Notes: a model not told the origin generated them from the sequence alone. A DNA stretch of 7,182 bases from DATDRS01 sp035291605 (GCA_035291605.1 DATDRS010000054.1:1-7182); one strand, 5' to 3'; counted from the stretch's first letter, positions 1-7,113 are shown. Numbers and translations: made by a program.

Positions 1-18
1 GAGTAACAGTCCCCAATC

Positions 19-3000
19 TCAAATCCCTCTCCCCGTCAACCCATACACCCTCACCGGCTGGCTCTTCCCCCTGATCTCCACCTCGCCCAGATCCTCGAAG
101 CGATAGTCGTCAGCGTATTCTCCCAGCGCCGCGTACGTGAACTCGCTCAGCAGAATGCCGTGATCCGGGAAGGTCTTGTTCAGGTCCTGAACGCGCGACC
201 CGACGTTCATGGCGTCGCCGATGAGCGTGTACTCCTGCCGTTCTTCCGAGCCGGTGGCCCCGGCCACGACCTCGCCCGTGTTCAGGCCGACGCCGAACTG
301 CAGCGTGGGCAGGCCGAGGCGCGCGCGTTTTTCGTTGAGATACGCCAGCCCCTCGCGCATCGCCAGTGCCGCCTGCACCGCACGCTCGGCGTGGTCGGAG
401 TACTCGGTTGGCGCCCCGAAGACGCACACTGCCTCGTCGCCCACAAAGCGGTTGACGATCCCGCCGTGCGCTTCGGCGGCGAGGATGATGACTTCAAAAT
501 ACTGGTTGAGCGCGGCCATCACGTCTTCGGGTTTGTACTGTTCGGCAAAAGTCGTCGAGCCGCGCATGTCGCAGTACAGCACGGTGATGTGCTTGCGCTC
601 GCCGGCCAGGGTGACGCGCCCGGCTTCGATCGCCTCGCGCACTTCGCGGCTCACGTAGCGCCCGAATAAATCGCGCAGTCGCTCGCGCTCGCGGAGGCCC
701 GCGACCATCGCGTTGAACGCCGCGCCCAACTGCGCCAGTTCGTCGCGCGATCCCGCACGGAAATGCACGCTCAAGTCGCCCTGTGCGACGCGGCGCGTGC
801 CGGCGACCATCGCCTCCACGGGCGCAGCGACTGCGCCGCCGAGGGCCTGCGCTAAAAGCAGGCCCGCCAGCACCGCGATCAGCCCTACCAGCCAGAACAG
901 GTTGCGGCTTTCATTCAGGAAAACCTCGACGCCCTGGCGGTTGACGCCAAAACTGAGCGTCCCGATCTGTTCGCCTTCGCGCCCGCGCCGGAGCGGGGTT
1001 GAAACGATCCAGATGGCCTCGTCCCGCCATTCGCCGTCGGCGATCTGCGCCCGGCCGGCGGTCGTCCCCGGCTCGCCCATCAGCGAGAGTTTGTCGGACA
1101 ACACGATCTGGCCTTCGGCGTCTGCAATCGCGATGTACGCGATGGTCTCGCCGCGCGTCTGCTCGACGAGTTCCTGCAGTTTGGCGAGGTCAATGTTCTG
1201 GATCGTGTTCAACGCGCGGGCAAGGTCGAGGTCCGCGCCGGGGGAGAAATCTTGCGGGAAACTCTCCGACATCGCTTCCCCCATCCACTCGGCAACGGCC
1301 AGCGTTGCGTCCTTCGTCGTGCGTTCGAGCTGGTCGCGCTCGATGGGGACGACGACCAGCCCGATCCCCCCGACGAGCGCGGCGACGAGGAGGGTCATCA
1401 ACAGAGTGAGGCGCGTGCGGATGGAGGTCTCGGGGATGAAGGCACGGCGGCGGTCGGCGACCGGGGCGCCGAAGGCCCCCTGGGCCACGCGGGCGGCCTG
1501 GCCCGCCAGTTGCCGCGCCGTCCGGGTGAAGGGGGCGCTCAACGCCCAACTCGCCAGCAGGCCGGCCGCGAGGATGCCAATCCCCACCCCCCAGAGCGTG
1601 CTGCGGATGCGGGTCAGGAACTTCTGCAGATCAACCAGCCGCAGGGTGAGGCGCACCGACCCGACCAGGTCGCCGGCGCGGTTGTGGACGGGCGCGGTCG
1701 CGGCGAGGCGGGGCGTGTCGTCGGCCTCGGCCTCCACCGAACGTACCACGGTCTTTTCCACGTTCTCCAGCGGCGGAAGTCCCGCGCCGATCTCGCGCTC
1801 GTCGAGGCTGAAGAGGACGACGTTATCGCGGTCGGTGAATGCAAACGCCTCCAACCCGCCTTCGGTCAAGTCGTCAATCAGCGTGCGGAAACGCAGCAGC
1901 CCGTCCGCGTCCATACGCTGGCCGGTCTGGAGTTCCGAGAGGTCGAGCGTCTGCGCCTCGCCGGGGAGCGCGAGTTCAATCGAGGTCGCGTTCCAGGCGG
2001 CCAGGGCGCTCACCGAGTCGCGCATCTGGGCTTCCAGGTAGCTGCGCGCGTGCGCCGTGACGGCGGCAATCAACCCGGCCAGCACCGCGAGGAGCAGAAC
2101 CGCGGTGCCGATGACGAAGCGAGTCTGAATGCTCCCGCGGCTGAGCGCCCCCACGATTTGTTTGCGCGTAATCGGTTGCTGTTGTTCGGGCTTTAGCGTC
2201 TCAATCGCCGCGCCGCGCAGGATGGTGTTGGCGGGCAGGTAGGCCGCCAGCGCACAGACGATGGGCGCAACGAGCATGCCGACGAAGCCGGCGAGGAGGC
2301 CGGGGCGCAGGGCGGTGAGAGCGGCAGAATACGGCTGGTAATTCGCCACGCCCATTGCATTGCCGCCGTAGATGAGCGCGAGCATCAACAGGATGCCCAC
2401 GCCTGCCAGCGTTCCCGCCCCGCCGCCCATCACGCCGATCAACGCGGCTTCGCCGACGACGATGGCGCGCACCTGGAGGCGGGTCGCGCCGATGGCGCGC
2501 AGTTGCCCGAACTCGCGCCGCCGCTCGGTGACGCTGAGGAGCGTGGTGTTCACCACGCCGAGGGCCGCCGCTACGACGGCCAACAGCAAAAAGCCGTTGA
2601 AGAGCAGCGGCACACTTTCCAGCACTTGAAATTGCTGGCGCACCAGTTCACGCAATGAGAGCATTTGCAAGCCGTTGCGTTCGACGAAACCCTGCAAATC
2701 GGCTTCGAGCTGCGCCGCGTCTTCGCCCGGAGCGGGCGTGACGAGGAGCGCAAACGGGTCGCCGCTGACGAACTGATCCTGCGCGGAACTGCCGATGATG
2801 GTCGCGCCGACGAAGGTTTGCCCGATGCCGGCGAGGGTGCATTGAACCGGGCCGTCTCTCCCTTTGACCGTGATCGTGTCGCCCAACCCGGCATTGTTTT
2901 TCCTCGCCACGCCGGGGGTGAGCAGCAAGCCGCAGCCGGAATCGAGAATGGGCAGTGCGCTATCCCAGCTGCCTTCCGCGAATTGGAAATAGAACGTGCC

Positions 3001-6000
3001 GCTATCGCGCGCAAAGCGCGGGTCAATGACAAACGAGAAGTAACTGTCGTAGAAGTACGACAGCTCCGGCACGATGACGAAGTAGGACTCCAGAATCGCG
3101 CCGCGGTCACCCACAAAGGCGCGCGTCTTCTCCACTTGCTCGCGTGGGATGCGGAGCGTCTCGCGGTTGGCGAAACCGGCGGGGCCGCCCTGAATGCCAA
3201 AAGTGGTAATCGTCCAACCGCCGGCATCGCGCGCTGCCAGGAGAGCCGGGCCGAACACCTCTTTGGTGTAGAACTGGAAGAAACCAGCGACAGTTACAAT
3301 CAACGTCAATCCGACCGCCAGGCTGGCGATGGTGAGAAGGACTCGCGCTCGCCCCCGTTGCAGGTTGTCCGCCATCAGCCTTCCGGTGGCGCCCCACAAA
3401 CGAGTCAGCACTCCGGCGAGGGCGCGCGCTACTCCCTCAATTGCCGCCGGAAGCGTCAGCGCAATCGCCAACATCCAGAGCACGCAAAAGACGAGGGTGA
3501 GCGGCAAATCGAGCGGAGGCTGAATCCAGCGCGCGGGCGGAGAGAGAACCGGGTAAGCCGTAATGAGTAAGAGGATGGCGAAGCCGATGAGGCCGAGGCG
3601 CGTGGGGCTGCGGTCGGCGCCGGGGAGGTCTTCGGCGCGCAGGGCGACGAGCGGCGAGATGCGCGTGGCCTGCCGCGCCGGGATGAGCGCGGCGAGGACG
3701 GTGACGCCGAGACCCAGCCCGAGGGCGAGCGCGAAAACGAGCGGCGATGTGTCGCGTTCTTTGAACGCGCCCAGGATGGGCGAGTCGAACGATTTGATCA
3801 AGGCGATGATGCCCCTGCCCATCAACGGCCCGGCGATGAGGCCGAGCGCCACGCCCGCGCCGCCAGTGACGAGCGCCTCGGTCAGCACCATCTTCAGCAC
3901 CTGCCCGCGCGTCATGCCGAGCGAACGCAGCACGCCGATTTGCTGGCGGCGCTGGGTGATAGACATCAGGAAGGTGTTGAAGACGAGGAAGCCCGCCGCC
4001 AGCGTGATGGCCGCGCCGATGCCTTTGAGAATCGGGTCAATCTGCCCGAAGACGCCTTCGGCGACGGCGCGCACATCCTCCGATTGTGAGAGGGCATTGA
4101 TGATGGCGCCGCCCACCACATCGCCGGCGATGGTCATGGCCGCGCCGAGCGCGACGGCGAGAATGCTGAGAATAGTGCGTGTGCGGTATTGGGAGAGCGC
4201 GCGTTGGGCCAGGAGGAGCGAAAGCGAGCGCGGCAGTTCGCGCTCCGGTTCGCCTTCTGCGCGGCGCGTGGTCGGCGGCTGGAGCGTAAGCCGCTCGGAG
4301 CGCGTGGCCTGGATCACGTCCATCGCGGCGGCTTCACGGGCGGGGTAATAGGCGGCGAGGGCGGCGATGAGCGGGGAGGCTGCCAACGCGACCAGCGTCG
4401 CGATGCCCATCACAGACAAGGCTGGGACGAGGCCATTCTGAATGGTCTGCGCGTCCAGTTGAAAGCCGAGGGATTGCAGGCCATTGGGCGCGAGGAGCAA
4501 CACATAGGCGACGACGATGACGAGGCTGACCCATACGGCGGCGACGACCGCGAACAGGCCGAGCGTCGCGCCTTCGGCGACCACCATTTGCCGCACCTGT
4601 CGCTGGGTCGCGCCCAGGGCGCGCAGCACTCCAATCTCACGCTTGCGTTCGGCCACGTTGATGGCCATGGTGTTCACCACGCCCAGCGCGGCCACGACGA
4701 CCGCCATGAGCAGGAGCGCGTCGAGCAGGAGGATGATTTGGTCGGCGAGGCGGAAGAAATCGCCGAAGCCAGCTTTGAGATTCCACGACATGAAGCCGGG
4801 ATAGTCCGCGACGACGTCATCCACCTGCTTAAGCAAGGCTTCTTTATCTGGCCCCTCGCGCGCGTACACGCTCATGAACGTCGGGTCGGTCACGCCGAAG
4901 TAGGCCTCGCCGTCGGCGTAGGGGAAGGCCGTCATCACCCAGGTGTCGCCGCCGATTCCGGCGACGGTGAACTCGACTTCGCCTTTAAGCGTTTGCACTT
5001 TGAGCGGGTCGCCCACGTGCACGCCGAGCCGCGCCGCCGTGACCGGCATGAGCAGAACGGCGCCGCCCCGTTGAAGATATTGGAGCGCGGTCTCCGGGTT
5101 GCCCTCCACAAAATCGAAACTGCCGCGCCGGATAAACACTTCGGGGTCCACGAACACGCCGGGCGAGCCGGGGGTCGAACTCAACTCGGCGGGGATAAGC
5201 GTCATATCCAGCCGTCCCAGTTCAATCTGGCCGCTGTCGGTGAGGGCCTGCAGACGGGCGCGCAGTTCCGGCGGGAGCGGCTCTGCCCCGATAAAGGCTT
5301 GCAGGGAATTATCCAGCCGGAATTTTTCGGGGTCGGAAAGGTCGAAGACGATCACGCGGTCTTCGCGGGCGAGCGTGATGAAGGTGAAGAGGCCGCCTTT
5401 AACCACGACCGTCACCAGGCCGCTGATGGCGATAATCATGGTGAGGCCCGCCGTCATGGCCCCGGCGGTGAGCGCGGCGCGCGCGGGGTTGCGCTGGAGG
5501 TTGTCGGCGGCGAGGCGGCCCGCCGTGTTCCCAATCCACCGTGTAAAAAACGGACGGGTGATATTCGCCACCGGTCCGACGAGCGTGGGCATGAGAAAGG
5601 CCACGACCGCGAGCAAGACCACCATGGCTGGGAGGAGAACGGCCAGAGCGGTGAAGGTGTCGGGTTTGGCGAGGAAGCCGTAGAGGCCGAGGGCGATGAG
5701 GAGGACGACGAGGGTCAAGACAGCCCAGCGCGTATTGCGTATGGCGTGTTGCGTGGAATCCGCGATCGCTTCAGGCTTAACCGCCTCCATGGGAGAGATG
5801 CGACTGGCCTGCCAGGCTGGGAGGAGCGCCGAGGCCAACGTCGCCACGAGCCCCAGAAACGGGCTGATGGCCAGCGCCCACCCCGGCGCGGCAAAACTCG
5901 CCTCGAAGCGCAGCGCCCAGAGCGTCAGCCAGGCGATGCCCAGCCCCGCCAACACGCCGCCGACGCCGCCCGCGAGTCCCAGCGCGCCTGCCTCCAGCAA

Positions 6001-6909
6001 AACCGTGTTGAGCACTTGCCGCCGCGTCATGCCCAGCGTGCGCAGCGCGCCAAATTCTTTGAGGCGCGCCGTGATCGCCATGCCGAATGCGTTGGCGATG
6101 ACGAAGCCCGCGGCGAACAGGATGATGACGCCGACGAGCGCCAGCAGAGCTTGCAGCGTGAGGGCGTTGAACGCCGGCCCACTCTCGACGGCGGCGCGGG
6201 CGACGACGAACTCCGCGCCCAATTGACTGGCGAGGTCAGCGCGCGCTTTTTCGGCGTCCGCGCCCGCGCGCAGTTTGATCTCCAGGCGGTCAATCTGATT
6301 GGGCGCGTCGGCGAGCTGTTGGCCAAGAGGAAGAGGGATGTAGGACAATTGGTCCAATTGTCCTAAAGAGGGCGCTTCTTCTTTGAGGCGGCCCGAAACT
6401 TTGGCCGTGACCTCGCGGCCTTCTACCCCCAACTGAATCTCGTCCCCCGTGCGGAAACCGTTGCGAATGGCGAAGGCAGCCGGGAGGGCAATGGAGTTTT
6501 CGGCGGGGAGGAAATCGCCGTCGGCGAGTCCTGGCTGATGCACACGCCGATACACATCCGGCTCGACGCCGAGGAGGGAGATAGAGATTGGAGGCTGGAG
6601 ACCGCTTGCGCCCCGCCCCGCGGGGTTGGAGATTTGGGCGTCGAGGCTGAGAGAGGGGGAGGCCAGGTCAACGTCGGGGGAAGAGCGAATTGCGCCAAGA
6701 ATCTCCGCCGAGAACGGATGTTCGTCGCGGGAAAAGACTTCCAGGTCAATGCGCGAGCCGGACTCTTCCGAAAGCTGCACGGCGCGCTCGTTCGCCGCCT
6801 GGCCGATAATGGCGGCGGCCAGGACCATGGCCACGCCGAGCGTGATGGCGAGCGCGGTGAGGACGGAGCGCCGAGGGTGCGCGGTGAGGCTGCGGACGAC
6901 GAGGAACAA
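19..6909 (-). CDS. Giant fusion: tandem FtsX/MacB-type ABC permeases + dual sensor/HAMP + class III nucleotide cyclase
   Basis: This is a single open frame without internal stops that ends at a TGA (21-19). From the TTG start it is about 2296 residues. An in-frame ATG at 6993 would add 28 residues, but those are not permease-like, lack a clear ribosome site, and lie upstream of the only promoter-like hexamer seen. From the TTG the protein begins LFLVVRSLTAHPRRS followed by a hydrophobic helix, the usual start of this permease family. Domains in order: FtsX permease A (29-905), FtsX permease B (906-1603), two membrane-anchored sensor units (about 1604-2105), cyclase (about 2106-2324). About 24 TM segments are visible, all with consistent inside/outside placement. 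No Walker A, ABC signature or Walker B motif is present, so the ATPase is encoded elsewhere. The predicted role is an inner-membrane receptor/transporter that makes cAMP or cGMP. The domain calls are firm; the integrated function is inference. No internal ribosome site was found at the permease-sensor junction, which supports a true fusion over two overlapping genes. Confidence 0.93.
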   Translation of the reverse strand: MFLVVRSLTAHPRRSVLTALAITLGVAMVLAAAIIGQAANERAVQLSEESGSRIDLEVFSRDEHPFSAEILGAIRSSPDVDLASPSLSLDAQISNPAGRGASGLQPPISISLLGVEPDVYRRVHQPGLADGDFLPAENSIALPAAFAIRNGFRTGDEIQLGVEGREVTAKVSGRLKEEAPSLGQLDQLSYIPLPLGQQLADAPNQIDRLEIKLRAGADAEKARADLASQLGAEFVVARAAVESGPAFNALTLQALLALVGVIILFAAGFVIANAFGMAITARLKEFGALRTLGMTRRQVLNTVLLEAGALGLAGGVGGVLAGLGIAWLTLWALRFEASFAAPGWALAISPFLGLVATLASALLPAWQASRISPMEAVKPEAIADSTQHAIRNTRWAVLTLVVLLIALGLYGFLAKPDTFTALAVLLPAMVVLLAVVAFLMPTLVGPVANITRPFFTRWIGNTAGRLAADNLQRNPARAALTAGAMTAGLTMIIAISGLVTVVVKGGLFTFITLAREDRVIVFDLSDPEKFRLDNSLQAFIGAEPLPPELRARLQALTDSGQIELGRLDMTLIPAELSSTPGSPGVFVDPEVFIRRGSFDFVEGNPETALQYLQRGGAVLLMPVTAARLGVHVGDPLKVQTLKGEVEFTVAGIGGDTWVMTAFPYADGEAYFGVTDPTFMSVYAREGPDKEALLKQVDDVVADYPGFMSWNLKAGFGDFFRLADQIILLLDALLLMAVVVAALGVVNTMAINVAERKREIGVLRALGATQRQVRQMVVAEGATLGLFAVVAAVWVSLVIVVAYVLLLAPNGLQSLGFQLDAQTIQNGLVPALSVMGIATLVALAASPLIAALAAYYPAREAAAMDVIQATRSERLTLQPPTTRRAEGEPERELPRSLSLLLAQRALSQYRTRTILSILAVALGAAMTIAGDVVGGAIINALSQSEDVRAVAEGVFGQIDPILKGIGAAITLAAGFLVFNTFLMSITQRRQQIGVLRSLGMTRGQVLKMVLTEALVTGGAGVALGLIAGPLMGRGIIALIKSFDSPILGAFKERDTSPLVFALALGLGLGVTVLAALIPARQATRISPLVALRAEDLPGADRSPTRLGLIGFAILLLITAYPVLSPPARWIQPPLDLPLTLVFCVLWMLAIALTLPAAIEGVARALAGVLTRLWGATGRLMADNLQRGRARVLLTIASLAVGLTLIVTVAGFFQFYTKEVFGPALLAARDAGGWTITTFGIQGGPAGFANRETLRIPREQVEKTRAFVGDRGAILESYFVIVPELSYFYDSYFSFVIDPRFARDSGTFYFQFAEGSWDSALPILDSGCGLLLTPGVARKNNAGLGDTITVKGRDGPVQCTLAGIGQTFVGATIIGSSAQDQFVSGDPFALLVTPAPGEDAAQLEADLQGFVERNGLQMLSLRELVRQQFQVLESVPLLFNGFLLLAVVAAALGVVNTTLLSVTERRREFGQLRAIGATRLQVRAIVVGEAALIGVMGGGAGTLAGVGILLMLALIYGGNAMGVANYQPYSAALTALRPGLLAGFVGMLVAPIVCALAAYLPANTILRGAAIETLKPEQQQPITRKQIVGALSRGSIQTRFVIGTAVLLLAVLAGLIAAVTAHARSYLEAQMRDSVSALAAWNATSIELALPGEAQTLDLSELQTGQRMDADGLLRFRTLIDDLTEGGLEAFAFTDRDNVVLFSLDEREIGAGLPPLENVEKTVVRSVEAEADDTPRLAATAPVHNRAGDLVGSVRLTLRLVDLQKFLTRIRSTLWGVGIGILAAGLLASWALSAPFTRTARQLAGQAARVAQGAFGAPVADRRRAFIPETSIRTRLTLLMTLLVAALVGGIGLVVVPIERDQLERTTKDATLAVAEWMGEAMSESFPQDFSPGADLDLARALNTIQNIDLAKLQELVEQTRGETIAYIAIADAEGQIVLSDKLSLMGEPGTTAGRAQIADGEWRDEAIWIVSTPLRRGREGEQIGTLSFGVNRQGVEVFLNESRNLFWLVGLIAVLAGLLLAQALGGAVAAPVEAMVAGTRRVAQGDLSVHFRAGSRDELAQLGAAFNAMVAGLRERERLRDLFGRYVSREVREAIEAGRVTLAGERKHITVLYCDMRGSTTFAEQYKPEDVMAALNQYFEVIILAAEAHGGIVNRFVGDEAVCVFGAPTEYSDHAERAVQAALAMREGLAYLNEKRARLGLPTLQFGVGLNTGEVVAGATGSEERQEYTLIGDAMNVGSRVQDLNKTFPDHGILLSEFTYAALGEYADDYRFEDLGEVEIRGKSQPVRVYGLTGRGI
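22..678 (-). other. Domain region: class III (IIIb-like) adenylate/guanylate cyclase catalytic domain
   Basis: Residues about 2106-2324. The HAMP is joined by the usual FGRYVSREV linker to the catalytic core ITVLYCDMRGSTTF. The two metal-binding aspartates are D2142 (codon 570-568) and D2186 (438-436, in RFVGDEAVCVFG). The transition-state pair is N2263 (207-205) and R2267 (195-193) in IGDAMNVGSRV. The second substrate-selecting position is T2256 (228-226), as in class IIIb enzymes. The first selecting position, usually lysine in the K-F-x-G-D motif, is R2182 (450-448). The domain is full length, ending with the typical EIRGKSQPVRVYGL strand. An active ATP cyclase is the default expectation; the Arg leaves substrate choice and activity open. 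Confidence 0.93.
679..2184 (-). other. Domain region: two tandem TM-sensor-TM units ending in HAMP
   Basis: Residues about 1604-2105. Unit 1: SIQTRFVIGTAVLLL with TM 1626-1647, an extracytoplasmic stretch of about 148 residues, TM 1797-1818, then an amphipathic HAMP-like segment (about 1819-1845, ARQLAGQAARVAQGAFG) followed by RRR. Unit 2 starts the same way, SIRTRLTLLMTLLV, with TM 1861-1882, about 148 extracytoplasmic residues (YIAIADAEGQIVLSD resembles the core of a Cache/PAS-like sensor), TM 2031-2055, and a clear HAMP (2056-2105: APVEAM, RVAQGDLSVHF, DELAQLGAAFNAMV). The shared SI-x-TR starts, spacing and RVAQG motifs indicate an internal duplication. The ligand is unknown; the Cache/PAS-like fold is inferred from layout and a few motifs only. 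Confidence 0.8.
2185..4278 (-). other. Domain region: permease module B (duplicated FtsX permease, first extracytoplasmic domain missing)
   Basis: Residues 906-1603 repeat the plan of module A: LLLAQRALSQYRTRT leads into TM 939-961, then TMs 987-1010, 1038-1066 and 1084-1104 with coupling loop QQIGVLRSLGMTRGQ and tail RISPLVALRAED. Linker TMs are at 1132-1150 and 1163-1186. MADNLQRGRARVLLT leads into TM 1217-1239, then an extracytoplasmic domain about 1241-1456 and TMs 1461-1484, 1512-1541 and 1562-1586 with loop RREFGQLRAIGATRLQ. The pairing of loop types (LGMTR in first halves, GAT-x-x-QV in second halves) shows that B arose as a whole-permease copy of an A-like ancestor. Only about 25 residues (962-986) separate the first two TMs, where module A has about 210, so the first extracytoplasmic domain is lost. 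The frame is intact, so this is not a pseudogene signature. Confidence 0.85.
5730..5757. repeat. Degenerate heptanucleotide tandem repeat (four units) inside coding sequence
   Basis: On the plus strand there are four consecutive 7-base units. The first is GCGTATT, the second GCGTATG, and the last two differ by a few bases; all start with GCGT. In the protein this is the STQHAIRNTRW region (about residues 413-423), the cytoplasmic linker between the first FtsX half and the linker helices of module A. Being in a loop, it would tolerate repeat-derived sequence. Confidence 0.75.
6341..6365. repeat. Perfect 12-bp inverted repeat with one-base centre, inside coding sequence
   Basis: The left arm TAGGACAATTGG (6341-6352) is followed by a single T (6353) and an exact reverse-complement right arm (6354-6365). 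It also contains CAATTG twice, nine bases apart. It is AT-richer than its surroundings and encodes LGQLDQLS (about residues 210-217) in the first extracytoplasmic domain of module A, in frame. Confidence 0.9.
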
Positions 6910-6916
6910 GGAGGAA

Positions 6917-6921
6917 CTCCT
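6917..6921 (-). promoter_or_regulatory. Ribosome binding site deciding the TTG start of the giant gene
   Basis: Read on the minus strand, AGGAG lies seven bases before TTG (6909-6907). No similar site stands before the upstream ATG at 6993. The site itself sits in a tiny inverted repeat (GGAG, loop TTC, CTCC), which might mildly limit initiation. The start choice also fits the family, because the protein would then begin directly before the first membrane helix. Confidence 0.55.
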
Positions 6922-6945
6922 ATATTCCAAAGGCCGATGATAAGG

Positions 6946-6974
6946 AGTATAAACGACTTTGAGGAGAAGGGAAA
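6946..6974 (-). promoter_or_regulatory. Candidate promoter for the giant gene
   Basis: On the minus strand there is a TATACT hexamer (6951-6946), a good match to a sigma-70 -10 box, with TTTCCC (6974-6969) 17 bases upstream as a poor -35. It would give a short leader of about 30 bases before the TTG start. It lies downstream of the alternative ATG at 6993, so it supports the shorter protein. It is a single-hexamer match in a GC-rich background and therefore tentative. Confidence 0.3.
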
Positions 6975-7012
6975 CGCGCAGGGCCGGCCTCACCCCCCAT
7001 CCGCTTCGCGTC

Positions 7013-7040
7013 TCCTGGCCGTTGAACTGCGCGGTCAGGA
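7013..7040. repeat. Hairpin-forming inverted repeat in the intergenic region
   Basis: TCCTGGCCG (7013-7021) can pair with CGGTCAGGA (7032-7040) over nine bases with one G-T wobble, leaving a ten-base loop. No T-run follows on either strand, so it does not look like a standard intrinsic terminator. It may belong to the end region of the insertion sequence or affect transcripts from outside; the IS boundary cannot be placed from one end. Confidence 0.45.
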
Positions 7041-7113
7041 CTATAACGCTTGGTGCGAGTTGCGCAAAAGGTGTCCCGGTCGTAGAGTGCGTTTGTCACC
7101 CAGACTTACGCCC

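Larger units (their letters stand above)
4279..6909 (-). other. Domain region: permease module A (complete duplicated FtsX/MacB-type ABC permease)
   Basis: Residues 29-905. First half: TM 43-64, an extracytoplasmic MacB-like domain about 65-272, then three TMs (276-301, 333-361, 370-393) with the cytoplasmic coupling loop KEFGALRTLGMTRRQ after the second TM. The half closes with the family tail RISPMEAVKPEA (398-409). Two linker TMs follow (422-441, 448-470). Second half: ADNLQRNPARAALT leads into TM 506-531, a second extracytoplasmic domain about 533-748, then TMs 753-779, 806-834 and 856-881 with the coupling loop KREIGVLRALGATQRQ (784-799). This 10-TM layout matches the LolC/LolE- and BceB-like class of long FtsX permeases. 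The coupling loops are where the partner ATPase docks in this family. The substrate cannot be read from the sequence. Confidence 0.88.

Noticed and set aside
1..18. Possible terminator after the giant gene
   Set aside because: Only 18 bases remain beyond the stop codon; no stem with a T-run can be seen.
713..2041. Plus-strand open frame of 442 codons opposite the sensor region
   Set aside because: The Ser/Arg/Ala/Pro-rich translation has no motif and is fully antisense to the sensor and HAMP coding sequence.
2990..3020. Small inverted repeat CGCGC-AAA-GCGCG in the coding sequence
   Set aside because: Five-base G/C arms are frequent by chance in sequence of this composition; nothing else supports a function.
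2571..3227. Minus-strand open frame of 218 codons in another frame of the permease
   Set aside because: It overlaps in a shifted frame the second extracytoplasmic domain of module B, which has convincing family features; its own translation is Arg/Ser-rich and unrecognisable.
4189..6366. Plus-strand open frame of 725 codons opposite the permeases
   Set aside because: It lies entirely antisense to well-supported FtsX domains, has a His/Arg/Asp/Glu-rich, low-complexity composition, and no recognisable domain. It is the expected by-product of G/C-rich third positions, and ends at a TAA supplied by the palindrome.
6907..6993. N-terminal extension from the ATG at 6993
   Set aside because: The added 28 residues do not resemble the family, no ribosome site precedes the ATG, and the candidate -10 hexamer lies inside the extension. 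The TTG at 6909 has a good AGGAG.
7022..7047. TTGAAC and TATAAC as a transposase promoter
   Set aside because: The hexamers are separated by only 14 bases, too short for a standard sigma-70 promoter, and TTGAAC lies in the loop of the hairpin.
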